From the NCBI RefSeq assembly GCF_021245985.1, contig NZ_JAJQXA010000002.1, positions 1-64,000 on the forward strand: DNA of 64,000 bases, given 5' to 3'. Source of the stretch: Flavobacterium soyae (GTDB taxonomy: Bacteria; Bacteroidota; Bacteroidia; Flavobacteriales; Flavobacteriaceae). How positions within the stretch are numbered: position 1 is the first letter of the stretch; each line of letters begins with the position of its first letter. Under the pieces are notes generated by a model. That model saw only the letters and a program-made list of their open reading frames with translations. It had not been told where the DNA came from and did not search any database. Of this stretch, positions 41,932-50,338 are shown one piece after another. Position numbers and translations under genes: made by a program.

Positions 41932-42039
41932 TTATGAGTATAATTGCATGATTAAGAAAAAAATCACAATATAAATTAGGTTAGCAACCAAAACATAGGT
42001 GTAACTTTTTTTCCATTTTTTTGTTTTTTTTGCTTCCAT
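41932..42039 (-). CDS. 35-aa single-pass membrane microprotein
   Basis: A 35-residue frame: a strongly basic N terminus (MEAKKTKKWKK), one hydrophobic helix (YVLVANLIYIVIFFLIMQ) and a short end LYS. It starts 9 bases after the PIG-L stop codon and stops 3 bases before the symporter start codon, so the three are almost certainly co-transcribed. Positively charged N side implies the N terminus is cytoplasmic. It could be a small subunit of the symporter, as with other transporters that need a single-helix partner; that is inference. Confidence 0.65.
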   Translation of the reverse strand: MEAKKTKKWKKSYTYVLVANLIYIVIFFLIMQLYS

Positions 42040-42048
42040 ATTTTAAAA

Positions 42049-44580
42049 TTATTGCTTTAAATCCTGTTTAGGGGCTTCAATAGGCTGTTTTAACGAAATA
42101 ATATTCGACAGTAATCTGTAAGCACCCGCAACACCCTCCGGCAGCTCTCTAAAAAAGCTTAGACCGGTGTAAATGTAGTATCCTTTTCCGTATGGTGCTA
42201 CTAATAAAGCGCCATTTTTAGCCGATTCTCCTTTATCATGCGAGGAAATAATAGGAGTGAAGGCAGGATCGTATTCGTCCGGGTAATATAATCCCTGCTC
42301 TTGTGTCCAGCCTTCAAAATCTTTTGAAGTGATTTTATTTGGTGTATTTAAAACAGGATGATTTGGTGCTAAAAATGTGATTTTCGCATTTTCTTCGGTT
42401 ACACGATCATTTGATAATTTTAACGGGTATGGTGCAATTTTATCGGTTACTAATTTACCGTATGTGTTGTACTGCACAATCATATTTTTTCCGCTTTTTA
42501 CAAAATTAAATAAGATGTTTTGTTTGTTAGCCAAAGCATTTACGGTATTATAAGCGCGAATTCCTGTAATAACCGTGCCGAAAGAATCCAGTTTCTCCGG
42601 AGTAATTTCTTCGGGTTTTAAAACAGAAACTTTGTATCCCATTTGTGTTAAACTTTCCGGAACTTCGTCGCCGGCGCCCATAATGTAAGCAATTGCATCG
42701 CCAGAAGTTTTCAGGTCAATTCTAATGCATTTTGACTCAGCCGGTTTTAAAACCATTTGTTTTGTAATATGGTTGAAATCAATAATGGTCAGATCTCTGT
42801 CAAAACGTTTGTTGTCGACAATTGCAATACTTTTTGCTGCAACTTCTTCAGGGTTTACAGGTGGTGTAACTTCAAAATAAAAAATTTGTTCTGTTCCTTT
42901 TTTATCTAAAGTAAATGCAATTTGTTTTGGAGAAACATTCCAGCTTTTTGGTAATTCTAACTGCAGGTTTCCTTTTACATCATCTTTTCCGGCACGAACT
43001 TTTACCGGAACCATTTTACTTTTGGTATCTCTAAAAATCAAGACTTTTTCTAAGATAGAAGTAGTAACTTCCGGAACTATATCCAGAAAATTATACATTT
43101 CGCCTTTTACACCGTCATTGTATTTGTAAACAACAGTACGCTCAAACGGAATTTCTACATTATTGATTTTTATATTAAATACAACTTTTACTTCTCTAAT
43201 AATATCCGGAACACCTATATTTTGCTGGTTTGAAACGGTATACATTCCAACCGTTGCTTTTTCTTTTAACCAATACGGCTGTGTGTATTCAATATTATCT
43301 GGAAGTTGTATCTGAAGATTGATTTTTTGATCGTTATTATCTTTTAAAATACTGTTTTGAGGAGTTGATTTATTATCAGGCAATGTTGTAACACTTGTCA
43401 ATTGCATTTCTACTGCACATCTGTTAATGGCTTCCAGGTTTAAATTAATTTTACTTCCCGGAGTTGCTTCCTGCTCACTGGCAACTGCTTCAAGATATAG
43501 ACCTGAGCATGATGCAATGATATTTTTTATAGCTGTCGATTTTAAATTTTTCCAATGTGTATCGTCTAAAGCCTGAATCATAGTGTAGGCTTTCACTAAA
43601 TCTGGAATACTTGCTGATGGATTACTGAAATTGTATTTGTCAATAATCGAAGTAACTAAATCTCCAACAGGTTTTCCGTTTTTAACACGGTTCCAGCTTG
43701 TATCAATTCCGTCAAATAAATTGTCGCGATCTTTTGGAGTATCTCCATTAATAAGTTCAAGATATTCTGTTTCTAAACCACGAACTCCAGTACTTCCAAA
43801 ACCTTGTGACTGGTGGCGGCTTCGGCTTAAAGCAGCGATTTCCTGGTTAGATTTTCCAATTCCGGTATAATATACACCAGTTTCCAACTTGGTAAACTTA
43901 GACTTATTTGCAGCATCAAATTTTTCCTGACTTCCGTAAAACCACCATGATGGATTAAAAAACTGACGTTTTACCTGCCAGGGCGCAGCATATTTTAATT
44001 GTTCGGGATAAATTTTCGGATCGTTTGTTAGTTTAAAACTTTGTACACTTAACATAGCAGATGATGTATGATGCCCGTGAGTAGTTCCCGGCGAACGATG
44101 ATCGAAACGGTTAATAATGATATCCGGCTGAAAATTTCTAATGGTCCACACAACATCGGCAAGGACTTTATCTTTGTCCCAAATTTCTAAGGTTTCGTTT
44201 GGGTTTTTAGAAAAACCAAAATCATTTGCTCTTGAGAAAAATTGTTCTCCGCCGTCTATTTTTCTGGCTTCAATTAATTCCTGAGTTCTAATTACACCAA
44301 GTAATTCGCGCAATTGAGGACCAATTAAATTTTGACCGCCGTCGCCGCGGGTTAATGATAAATAACCGGTTCTTGCATTCATTTCATTTGCCAAATACGA
44401 AATCATTCGGGTATTTTCGTCATCAGGATGTGCAGCAACGTACAATACAGAACCTAAAAAGTTTAGCTTTTTAATTTGATTGTAAATTTCGACTGCGTTT
44501 GGTTTTTGCGGCTGTTGTGCAAATAAGATTTGAAAACTTATAAAAAATAAAAGAAGTATTTGAACTTGTATTTTTCGCAT
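42049..44580 (-). CDS. Large secreted PIG-L family deacetylase
   Basis: 843 aa, much longer than the 200-250-residue PIG-L core. Signal peptide MRKIQVQILLLFFISFQILF, cleaved near AQ. The PIG-L domain begins at LYVAAHPDDENTR, zinc ligands in H51-P-D-D-E; GTTHGHHTSSAMLS supplies more His. It removes N-acetyl groups from sugars such as GlcNAc. The C-terminal 500 residues contain beta-sandwich-like segments and a Rossmann-like block (NPEEVAAKSIAIVDNKRFDR, TVITGIRAYNTVNA, FVKSGKNMIVQYNTYGK). First gene of the operon with the microprotein, symporter and hydrolase. Confidence 0.88.
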   Translation of the reverse strand: MRKIQVQILLLFFISFQILFAQQPQKPNAVEIYNQIKKLNFLGSVLYVAAHPDDENTRMISYLANEMNARTGYLSLTRGDGGQNLIGPQLRELLGVIRTQELIEARKIDGGEQFFSRANDFGFSKNPNETLEIWDKDKVLADVVWTIRNFQPDIIINRFDHRSPGTTHGHHTSSAMLSVQSFKLTNDPKIYPEQLKYAAPWQVKRQFFNPSWWFYGSQEKFDAANKSKFTKLETGVYYTGIGKSNQEIAALSRSRHQSQGFGSTGVRGLETEYLELINGDTPKDRDNLFDGIDTSWNRVKNGKPVGDLVTSIIDKYNFSNPSASIPDLVKAYTMIQALDDTHWKNLKSTAIKNIIASCSGLYLEAVASEQEATPGSKINLNLEAINRCAVEMQLTSVTTLPDNKSTPQNSILKDNNDQKINLQIQLPDNIEYTQPYWLKEKATVGMYTVSNQQNIGVPDIIREVKVVFNIKINNVEIPFERTVVYKYNDGVKGEMYNFLDIVPEVTTSILEKVLIFRDTKSKMVPVKVRAGKDDVKGNLQLELPKSWNVSPKQIAFTLDKKGTEQIFYFEVTPPVNPEEVAAKSIAIVDNKRFDRDLTIIDFNHITKQMVLKPAESKCIRIDLKTSGDAIAYIMGAGDEVPESLTQMGYKVSVLKPEEITPEKLDSFGTVITGIRAYNTVNALANKQNILFNFVKSGKNMIVQYNTYGKLVTDKIAPYPLKLSNDRVTEENAKITFLAPNHPVLNTPNKITSKDFEGWTQEQGLYYPDEYDPAFTPIISSHDKGESAKNGALLVAPYGKGYYIYTGLSFFRELPEGVAGAYRLLSNIISLKQPIEAPKQDLKQ

Positions 44581-44691
44581 GGTGTAGTTAAATGGTTTTG
44601 AAACAGCTTCAAAAATACTAATTAAATTATGAAACAGTATTTAAATGAAATGTTAATGGTTCTTTTAAAAGCTCATTTTATAAAATATTTA

Positions 44692-44726
44692 ATAAAAAAA
44701 GAGCGTATTAAAACTTAATACGCTCT
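44692..44726 (-). terminator. Terminator after the His-rich protein gene
   Basis: On the minus strand a stem GAGCGTATTAA/TTAATACGCTC (plus 44701-44725) is followed by a T run (plus 44692-44700). It lies 14 bases after the stop at 44740. Confidence 0.85.
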
Positions 44727-44739
44727 CCTGTTTGATTTG

Positions 44740-45261
44740 TTATCTTCTTCCGTGACCGTGACCGTTATCATCGTCGTCATCGTCATATCTGTCATGTTTG
44801 TTATGATGCTTACCGTGGTGTTTGTCATAATGCTTGTAATCTCTGTCATCATAACGACGCTCGTTGTAACCATAAACCGCTCTCGGTCTGTAAGGTCTTT
44901 GTGGAGCACCGTGGTATCCTTTATAATATTTTACTCTATGACGATCGAAGTAAGTATAAGGGGTTCTTCCATGATAATCTGTTAAAACTACTTTGTAACC
45001 TCCGTATAAATCATAATTTCTGTATTGTCTTGGTAAGTAAGTGGTTCTAACCCATCTTCCTCCTCCAAAATAAATAAATTGAGATGCGCGTACGTCATAA
45101 TAAGCTTCAATATCTGGAAGATAGTAATATTCCATTTCAGCATATCCGGCTGGTCCCCAAGCTGGAGGTGTCCCTATATTAACGTTAACTGATACCTGAG
45201 CTTGTGTGGCATTTGCAACCAAAAGAAATAATCCGGCGATTGCTATTTTAATTGTTTTCAT
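44740..45261 (-). CDS. Secreted His/Asp-rich protein of unknown function
   Basis: 173 aa. Signal peptide MKTIKIAIAGLFLLVANATQ, cleaved near AQA. The middle (GPAGYAEMEYYYLPDIEAYY, then RASQFIYFGGGRWVRTTYLP) is Tyr/Gly-rich and beta-like. The last 35 residues are His, Lys, Arg and Asp (HYDKHHGKHHNKHDRYDDDD ... NGHGHGRR), a pattern that can bind divalent metals. Similar proteins are seen in flavobacteria without assigned function. It has its own terminator; a -7-like TATTTTTG lies on the minus strand upstream. Confidence 0.75.
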   Translation of the reverse strand: MKTIKIAIAGLFLLVANATQAQVSVNVNIGTPPAWGPAGYAEMEYYYLPDIEAYYDVRASQFIYFGGGRWVRTTYLPRQYRNYDLYGGYKVVLTDYHGRTPYTYFDRHRVKYYKGYHGAPQRPYRPRAVYGYNERRYDDRDYKHYDKHHGKHHNKHDRYDDDDDDNGHGHGRR

Positions 45262-45454
45262 TTTTTCTAAAGTTTAATGTTAATCTTTGTTTAAAGATTT
45301 TCATATATCGTGCCAAAAATAAAATGCAATTGTATTTCATCGAATAAATCATACTTTTTAACGATTGAATTTTTGTTAAATATTTTATAAATCATTGATT
45401 TTTAAAGAGTTTTACTAATTAAAAAAAAACTAAAAAAAATCTAATTTTTTTAAA

Positions 45455-47284
45455 TTATCTATAATCAACAACTCGGGGTTTTGCAAGTTCAAAACTTTGT
45501 AAACCATAATCTGTTGTTTCAAACGTATTGGTTTTAAATACGTTATCGCCCTGAAAAGGAACACTTGGATAATATGACAGTGACAGTTGAAAATTACTAA
45601 AAACCAAATAGTCATTACTTATTAATAAGCCTAAAGTAATTTTTGAGTAAGGTTTGCTGTCGAACATTGCATTTTTTGGACTGCCTAAAAATGCAATGGT
45701 ATAATTAAAAAACGGATTTAAACGAAATCCCCAAAGCGCATAAGGAGAATAAGTTTGTGTCTGTAAGGATAAAACGGTTTTACTGGTTCCGTATAATGCT
45801 GTGTTAAATCCCGCCAGCCCATTTCGCTCATTTATATTCAGTTCGTCTCCAATTATTTCTTCCCGATTTGCACCAATAACTACTCTCGGATTTACGAATT
45901 GTCTTAATTTCCAGGTTCCAAGATTAAAAAGTTTTGTAAAATAATTTGATTCAAACAAATAAGCGGTCTGGTAGGTTTTTGATTGATGAAAATAGGTACC
46001 GGCTTCAAAATTCATACTTAAAAAACCTAGTTTGTAATAATTTCCAAAAGAAAACTGTGCACCCGCATAAGGTCTCCAAATAGTATTTTTATATTGATAT
46101 CCCAATGTGATTCCGTAAACACGCCCAATCGGAACGTCTTCAGTCTGACCATTTCTAAAAATATAATTGTCTTTTATAAATTTACGCGTGTTTAATCCAA
46201 CTCCTGTTAAAAGCAGTTTTTCATCAGAATAAAAATTAGTCGGATCATGCAGTGAATCAGGAGATTCGCTGTAATTAACATTTAAAAAACGAGCAGATGT
46301 AATTAAATTTGTAATGGCTTCATTGTCGTCTTCATAGACTTTTGTGGCTTTACCAAACCATAAATCCTGAAAATTATTTTTAAAAGTCTGAGATGTGTAA
46401 CTCATATCCGGGGCCTGCAAAGTATCTTTTCTAAAATTCTGCCCAACAAAAATGCCGCCAGCCCATTGGGTTAAAGGCGAATAGAAATCTCTTTCAATAT
46501 CAATACTTTTAGTATAATTATTGTCTAAATCCATGTTGTAATGCAGTGTAGTACCTATATAAGTGTTTTTTATATTCGGAACAGTGTATATAACATCATT
46601 AGCATTTGCGCCGTCATCAAATCGATTGGTAAAACGATATTCCAGCTGTTGTCCTGTGCCAAAAAAATCTTTTTCTTTAAGTCCGGCAGAAACTTTGCTG
46701 CTTGATATTGCAAACCTCGGAATTGTGCTCCATGAGTCTAAAACCCTAATTGTAACATCTACAGAGTCTGAGGCCTTGCCGGCCAATTGATTTGAAATCC
46801 TAACTGCAGTAACATATCTTTGAGCACGAATTAAACGCTCAGATTCCTGAACTTTATAAGTATCATAAGGGGTGTTTCTTTTAAATAAAAGAAGATTAAA
46901 AATCGCTATTTTTTTTGTTTTAAGATGAAGCTTGTTTCCTGTTCTTTCTCCCCAGTTTCGCGGCATTGCGGTTGTATCTGTAAGCGAATGCCCAAAAGGG
47001 TCAAGCGTTACAATGTTTATTTTCCGAATGATTTTTCCATCAAAGTTTAGAGTATCAATTGGCTCAATAATTTCTCCTTTTTTATTTTTTTTTGATCTAA
47101 AAAGCAGTTTATGCAGTATTTGAGTAAACTTATTTTTATTAGAATAGTTTTTTATTTTGGTGTACATCTCTGTACTGTCTTTTTTTGGCTTATTGTCCTT
47201 TTTTGAATTATCTACCTGTGCATTAATGCTTTGAAAACAAAAGCAAAGAAAAATAAAAACAATTATTATTTTATTTAGTGACAT
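45455..47284 (-). CDS. Outer-membrane beta-barrel protein with POTRA-like N terminus
   Basis: 609 aa. Signal peptide (MSLNKIIIVFIFLCFCFQSI..NAQ) then a basic, Lys-rich segment (KNKFTQILHKLLFRSKKNKK). A region near 90-190 reads like a POTRA fold (IRKINIVTLDPFGHSL, ERLIRAQRYVTAVRIS, VDVTIRVLDSWS). From about 210 the protein is amphipathic beta strands typical of outer-membrane barrels, ending PRVVDYR. BamA-like proteins share this order, but the family is not recognised exactly. A role in outer-membrane assembly or transport is inference. Confidence 0.7.
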   Translation of the reverse strand: MSLNKIIIVFIFLCFCFQSINAQVDNSKKDNKPKKDSTEMYTKIKNYSNKNKFTQILHKLLFRSKKNKKGEIIEPIDTLNFDGKIIRKINIVTLDPFGHSLTDTTAMPRNWGERTGNKLHLKTKKIAIFNLLLFKRNTPYDTYKVQESERLIRAQRYVTAVRISNQLAGKASDSVDVTIRVLDSWSTIPRFAISSSKVSAGLKEKDFFGTGQQLEYRFTNRFDDGANANDVIYTVPNIKNTYIGTTLHYNMDLDNNYTKSIDIERDFYSPLTQWAGGIFVGQNFRKDTLQAPDMSYTSQTFKNNFQDLWFGKATKVYEDDNEAITNLITSARFLNVNYSESPDSLHDPTNFYSDEKLLLTGVGLNTRKFIKDNYIFRNGQTEDVPIGRVYGITLGYQYKNTIWRPYAGAQFSFGNYYKLGFLSMNFEAGTYFHQSKTYQTAYLFESNYFTKLFNLGTWKLRQFVNPRVVIGANREEIIGDELNINERNGLAGFNTALYGTSKTVLSLQTQTYSPYALWGFRLNPFFNYTIAFLGSPKNAMFDSKPYSKITLGLLISNDYLVFSNFQLSLSYYPSVPFQGDNVFKTNTFETTDYGLQSFELAKPRVVDYR

Positions 47285-47595
47285 TCAGATACTTTTAAGC
47301 TTATTTTGAAGTAGATTATTAAATTTAAGCGAAATAATACGAAGATTTTTAAAATTGTGAGATTATTTTAATTCTTCGAATTCTCCAGAAAATCTTTCAG
47401 TGTATAGATTCATCATTAGATATCTATCTGTGTCTGGGAAAATTAAATTTTGTGCTTAACAAGGTAAAACGGAAAGAAATAAAACGGCAGTTTTAAAGGT
47501 TGAATTATTTTTGGAGAATTTATAATTGATTGAACAAATATTATAACGCATTGGCTTTTTAGTTATACTTTATAAAATCTCCATTCAAAAAAAAA
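47285..47595. other. Gene-free spacer, 311 bases
   Basis: AT-rich spacer between two minus-strand genes. No open frame longer than about 30 codons, no convincing hairpin, repeat or promoter match was found. It probably holds the promoter of the barrel-protein gene. Confidence 0.5.
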
Positions 47596-48126
47596 TTAAT
47601 CAAAAAATTCTTTTTCTTCGTACTGTGCCGGCATGATCGAAATTCCCTTTTGCAGCAGCAGATTATTAGGAAAAATAATTTTTTCACCTTCTTTTGTTCT
47701 CAAACTAATATGAAAGGTATTTATGTCTTCTATTTCAGCTTCTATAGGGAAATCTTTATCGTGAATTTTTATTGTATCGCCAATTCTGAAAGGAAATGAA
47801 AAAAACAAAATCATGCCCGAAGTAATATTGCTCAAAATCGACCATTGCGCAAACATGGCAACGCCAATAACGGTTGTAATTGATGAAACGGTTATAAAGA
47901 TATCCTCTGTATTAACTCCCCAAATCACAATTAAACTTAGAGCTACCAAAATATTCATTAAAATATGAATGTATTTAATAACCAAATTAGTACGATGTTC
48001 TAATAAGTGACTTGTAGACGCAAAACGTCGGATTAATTTGGCAACAATCATTCTTAAAGCAATTAAAGCAATAAGAAGAATTAAGGTTGCTAATATTTCC
48101 TGTGTATATTCTTTAAAAGAAAACAT
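47596..48126 (-). CDS. MscS-type mechanosensitive channel domain protein
   Basis: 176 aa. Three hydrophobic segments: ILATLILLIALIALRMIVAK (10-29), YIHILMNILVALSLIVIW (about 50-67) and the pore helix TVIGVAMFAQWSILSNITSG. Then the beta domain FPFRIGDTIKIHDKDFPIEA and VEDIN/IFPNNLLL of MscS. It is short, without the C-terminal domain of full MscS, which is common in Bacteroidota. Likely an osmotic-release channel. It ends the Maf/UbiA cluster, 10 bases after maf. Confidence 0.85.
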   Translation of the reverse strand: MFSFKEYTQEILATLILLIALIALRMIVAKLIRRFASTSHLLEHRTNLVIKYIHILMNILVALSLIVIWGVNTEDIFITVSSITTVIGVAMFAQWSILSNITSGMILFFSFPFRIGDTIKIHDKDFPIEAEIEDINTFHISLRTKEGEKIIFPNNLLLQKGISIMPAQYEEKEFFD

Positions 48127-48136
48127 AAATAAAATT

Positions 48137-48721
48137 TTACACTAAAGTACTCAAATATTCGTAAACTTTAGCTGTAGGAAGTCCCATAACATTGGTATAA
48201 GAACCTTCTACTTTTGTAACTGCCATAAAACCAAACCATTCCTGAATACCATAAGCACCGGCTTTATCATAAGGTTTATAATTTTCTATATAATATAAAA
48301 TAGCTTCATCAGATAAATCTTTGAAAGTAACTTTTGTAATATCATGCAAAAGGGTAGAAGCTGCATTGGTTTGAAAACAAACAGATGTAATAACTTCATG
48401 CGTTGTATTCGACATTGATTTGATCATTTCAAAAGCATCTTCGGCATTTTTTGGTTTCCCTAAAGCTTTATTCTGATGCCATACAATTGTGTCGCTTGTA
48501 ACTAATATTTCATTTTCATTTAATTCCCCTTCAAATGCATCTGCTTTTAATTTTGCCAGAAAATCAGTTATTTCGACAGCTTTTAATTCAGGAGGATAAA
48601 TTTCTTCAACATCTTTTAAGCGAATTTCTACATCAAGATCTAAATCCTTAAAAAACTGCTGTCTGCGCGGCGACCCCGATGCCAGGATAATTTTATATTT
48701 TTTAAGTTTTTCTTTAAGCAT
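48137..48721 (-). CDS. maf: Maf family nucleoside triphosphate pyrophosphatase
   Basis: 194 aa, usual length. It hydrolyses non-canonical or excess nucleotides. Signature ILASGSPRRQQFF (about residues 13-25), then VTSDTIVWHQNKALGKPKN and YDKAGAYGIQEWF near 148-160. These match Maf proteins of the dTTP/UTP type, though specificity is not certain. It overlaps the UbiA-like gene by 8 bases, so the two are translationally coupled. Confidence 0.92.
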   Translation of the reverse strand: MLKEKLKKYKIILASGSPRRQQFFKDLDLDVEIRLKDVEEIYPPELKAVEITDFLAKLKADAFEGELNENEILVTSDTIVWHQNKALGKPKNAEDAFEMIKSMSNTTHEVITSVCFQTNAASTLLHDITKVTFKDLSDEAILYYIENYKPYDKAGAYGIQEWFGFMAVTKVEGSYTNVMGLPTAKVYEYLSTLV

Positions 48722-49649
48722 GGTTTTGAAGGTATTGGTGATTTAAGCTGATTATCAGGATTGATAAAATTCCGAAGAATAAAATCAATTTTAAAACGGT
48801 GCTTAAATGGTGAAAATCATTTTTTGTTTTGGCGCTGAATATCTTTACGATAAAATACAATAAAGGTGCTAAAACAAAAGCAAACGTATAAAACGTTACT
48901 ATTAAAAGATTATTTTCAAAGAAGTATTTATTAATGTAAAGCAGACATAAAATAAACGGAATTATAGCAAATCCCAATGCAATTTTCGAAGCCCGGCCTT
49001 TTCCAATAGCAATTGGTAAAGTATTCATTCCTTGATTGTAATCTCCGTCCATATCTTCAATATCTTTAACTATTTCACGCACAAAATTTATCATAAATGC
49101 AAAAAGGGCATAATCTGTCAAAATAGAAAAAAAACTTGCCATTTGTGCTTTATTCTCTAAAGTTGTTGCCGGAAAAAGATCAAAAACACCAATTATCAAT
49201 ACGCTTACGGCAAGTAAAGCCGCCACTACAAAATTCCCTAAAATCATAATTGATTTTAATGTCGTGGCATAAAAATAAAGAAGTGAAGCAATCAGAATAA
49301 AAAGTGAGGCAAATGTCGGCCTTAAAATAATATTAGCCAGAACAAAACCAACAGCCACGCCGGCAACATTAAGTCCGATATAAATATTAAATGCTGCCGT
49401 TTCTGAAACTCCTTTACCAATTACAACATCCTGAGGTTTATTAATAGTATCTGTTGCAACGTCATAAATATTATTAATGACATAACCCGCTGCAGCCAGT
49501 AAAACAGTGCTTAAAACTAAAAGTCCGTATTGCCAGTCTGCTAAAGCCAGAGGAATATCCTGCTGTTTTAAAAAAGCATAACGAAATAAAACCTGCATAA
49601 AAGCAAGCATGAGTAGATTTTTATATCGAATTAGTTTTAGGTATTTCAT
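48714..49649 (-). CDS. UbiA-type prenyltransferase (GGGP synthase-like)
   Basis: 311 aa with about nine membrane helices. The two Asp-rich sites of the UbiA family are NNIYDVATD (59-67) and DIEDMDGDYNQG. The nearest named family from these patterns and neighbours is the geranylgeranylglycerol-phosphate geranylgeranyltransferase group, common in Bacteroidota but first known from archaeal lipid synthesis. MenA-type activity is also possible; menD lies at 61-62.6 kb but is not adjacent. Overlaps maf by 8 bases. Confidence 0.85.
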   Translation of the reverse strand: MKYLKLIRYKNLLMLAFMQVLFRYAFLKQQDIPLALADWQYGLLVLSTVLLAAAGYVINNIYDVATDTINKPQDVVIGKGVSETAAFNIYIGLNVAGVAVGFVLANIILRPTFASLFILIASLLYFYATTLKSIMILGNFVVAALLAVSVLIIGVFDLFPATTLENKAQMASFFSILTDYALFAFMINFVREIVKDIEDMDGDYNQGMNTLPIAIGKGRASKIALGFAIIPFILCLLYINKYFFENNLLIVTFYTFAFVLAPLLYFIVKIFSAKTKNDFHHLSTVLKLILFFGILSILIISLNHQYLQNHA

Positions 49650-49659
49650 TTTTTTTTGA

Positions 49660-49804
49660 AGTTTCTAAGGTTCTAAGATGTTGAGATTCTAAGTTTTTTT
49701 TAAGCTTCTGAGTTGCTAAGGTTCTAAGATTTTTCTTTTAAAATTTTAAAGATTTAGAAAACAATCTAAAATCTAAAATCAGAAATCTAAAATCAGAAAT
49801 CTAA
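49660..49804. repeat. Short-motif repeats (CTAAGGTTCTAAGAT and AATCAGAAATCTAA)
   Basis: CTAAGGTTCTAAGAT occurs twice (near 49664 and 49718), with related TTGAGATTCTAAG between. The last 40 bases repeat ATCTAAAATCAGAAATCTAA. It separates UbiA from the KdsC-like gene and has the same motif, on the other strand, as 36926-36958. Confidence 0.75.
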
Positions 49805-49810
49805 AATTAC

Positions 49811-50338
49811 CTAATCGTGCTGCCCATTAAAATGTTCCATCCACTTTCCTTGTACTTTCATTACTTGCTCGATAACGTCGCGTGCAGCCCCTTTTCCGCC
49901 TTTTACGTGTGAAATATAACGGCAGATATTTTTAATTTCTGGGCTTGCGTCCTGCGGACAGGCGGGTAACCCTACTAATTTCATTACATGATAATCCGGA
50001 ATATCGTCGCCCATATACAAAACCTGTTCAGGCTTAATATTATAAAGATCTGTGTACTCTTTGAATGTTTCCACTTTATTTGGAGTTCCTAAATGAATAT
50101 CGGTGATTCCTAAATTACGAAGTCTTACGCGAACTCCTTCATTACTTCCACCAGAAATAATACAGACATGGTAACCGCTTTCTACAGCCGCTTTCATGGC
50201 ATAACCGTCACGAATATTCATCGTACGAAGAATTTCTCCTTCTGTGGTTACAAAAACTGAACTGTCTGTAAGTACGCCGTCAACATCAAAAATAAATGTT
50301 GTAATGTCGTTCATCATTTCCTTATAACTTTTTGCCAT
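49811..50338 (-). CDS. KdsC-like HAD phosphatase
   Basis: 175 aa, KdsC length. DVDGVLTDSSVFVTTEG (residues 18-34) holds the catalytic Asp pair; IISGGSNEGVRVR and VLYMGDDIPDYHVMKLVGLP are the other HAD motifs. There is no cap domain, as in KdsC, where tetramer formation closes the site. The family removes phosphate from 3-deoxy-D-manno-octulosonate 8-phosphate in lipopolysaccharide synthesis. It starts inside the end of the DUF2520 gene (17-base overlap), so the two are coupled. Confidence 0.85.
   Translation of the reverse strand: MAKSYKEMMNDITTFIFDVDGVLTDSSVFVTTEGEILRTMNIRDGYAMKAAVESGYHVCIISGGSNEGVRVRLRNLGITDIHLGTPNKVETFKEYTDLYNIKPEQVLYMGDDIPDYHVMKLVGLPACPQDASPEIKNICRYISHVKGGKGAARDVIEQVMKVQGKWMEHFNGQHD

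Noticed and set aside
43631..43870. 79-residue plus-strand frame inside the PIG-L gene
   Set aside because: Antisense to a conserved region; no independent support.
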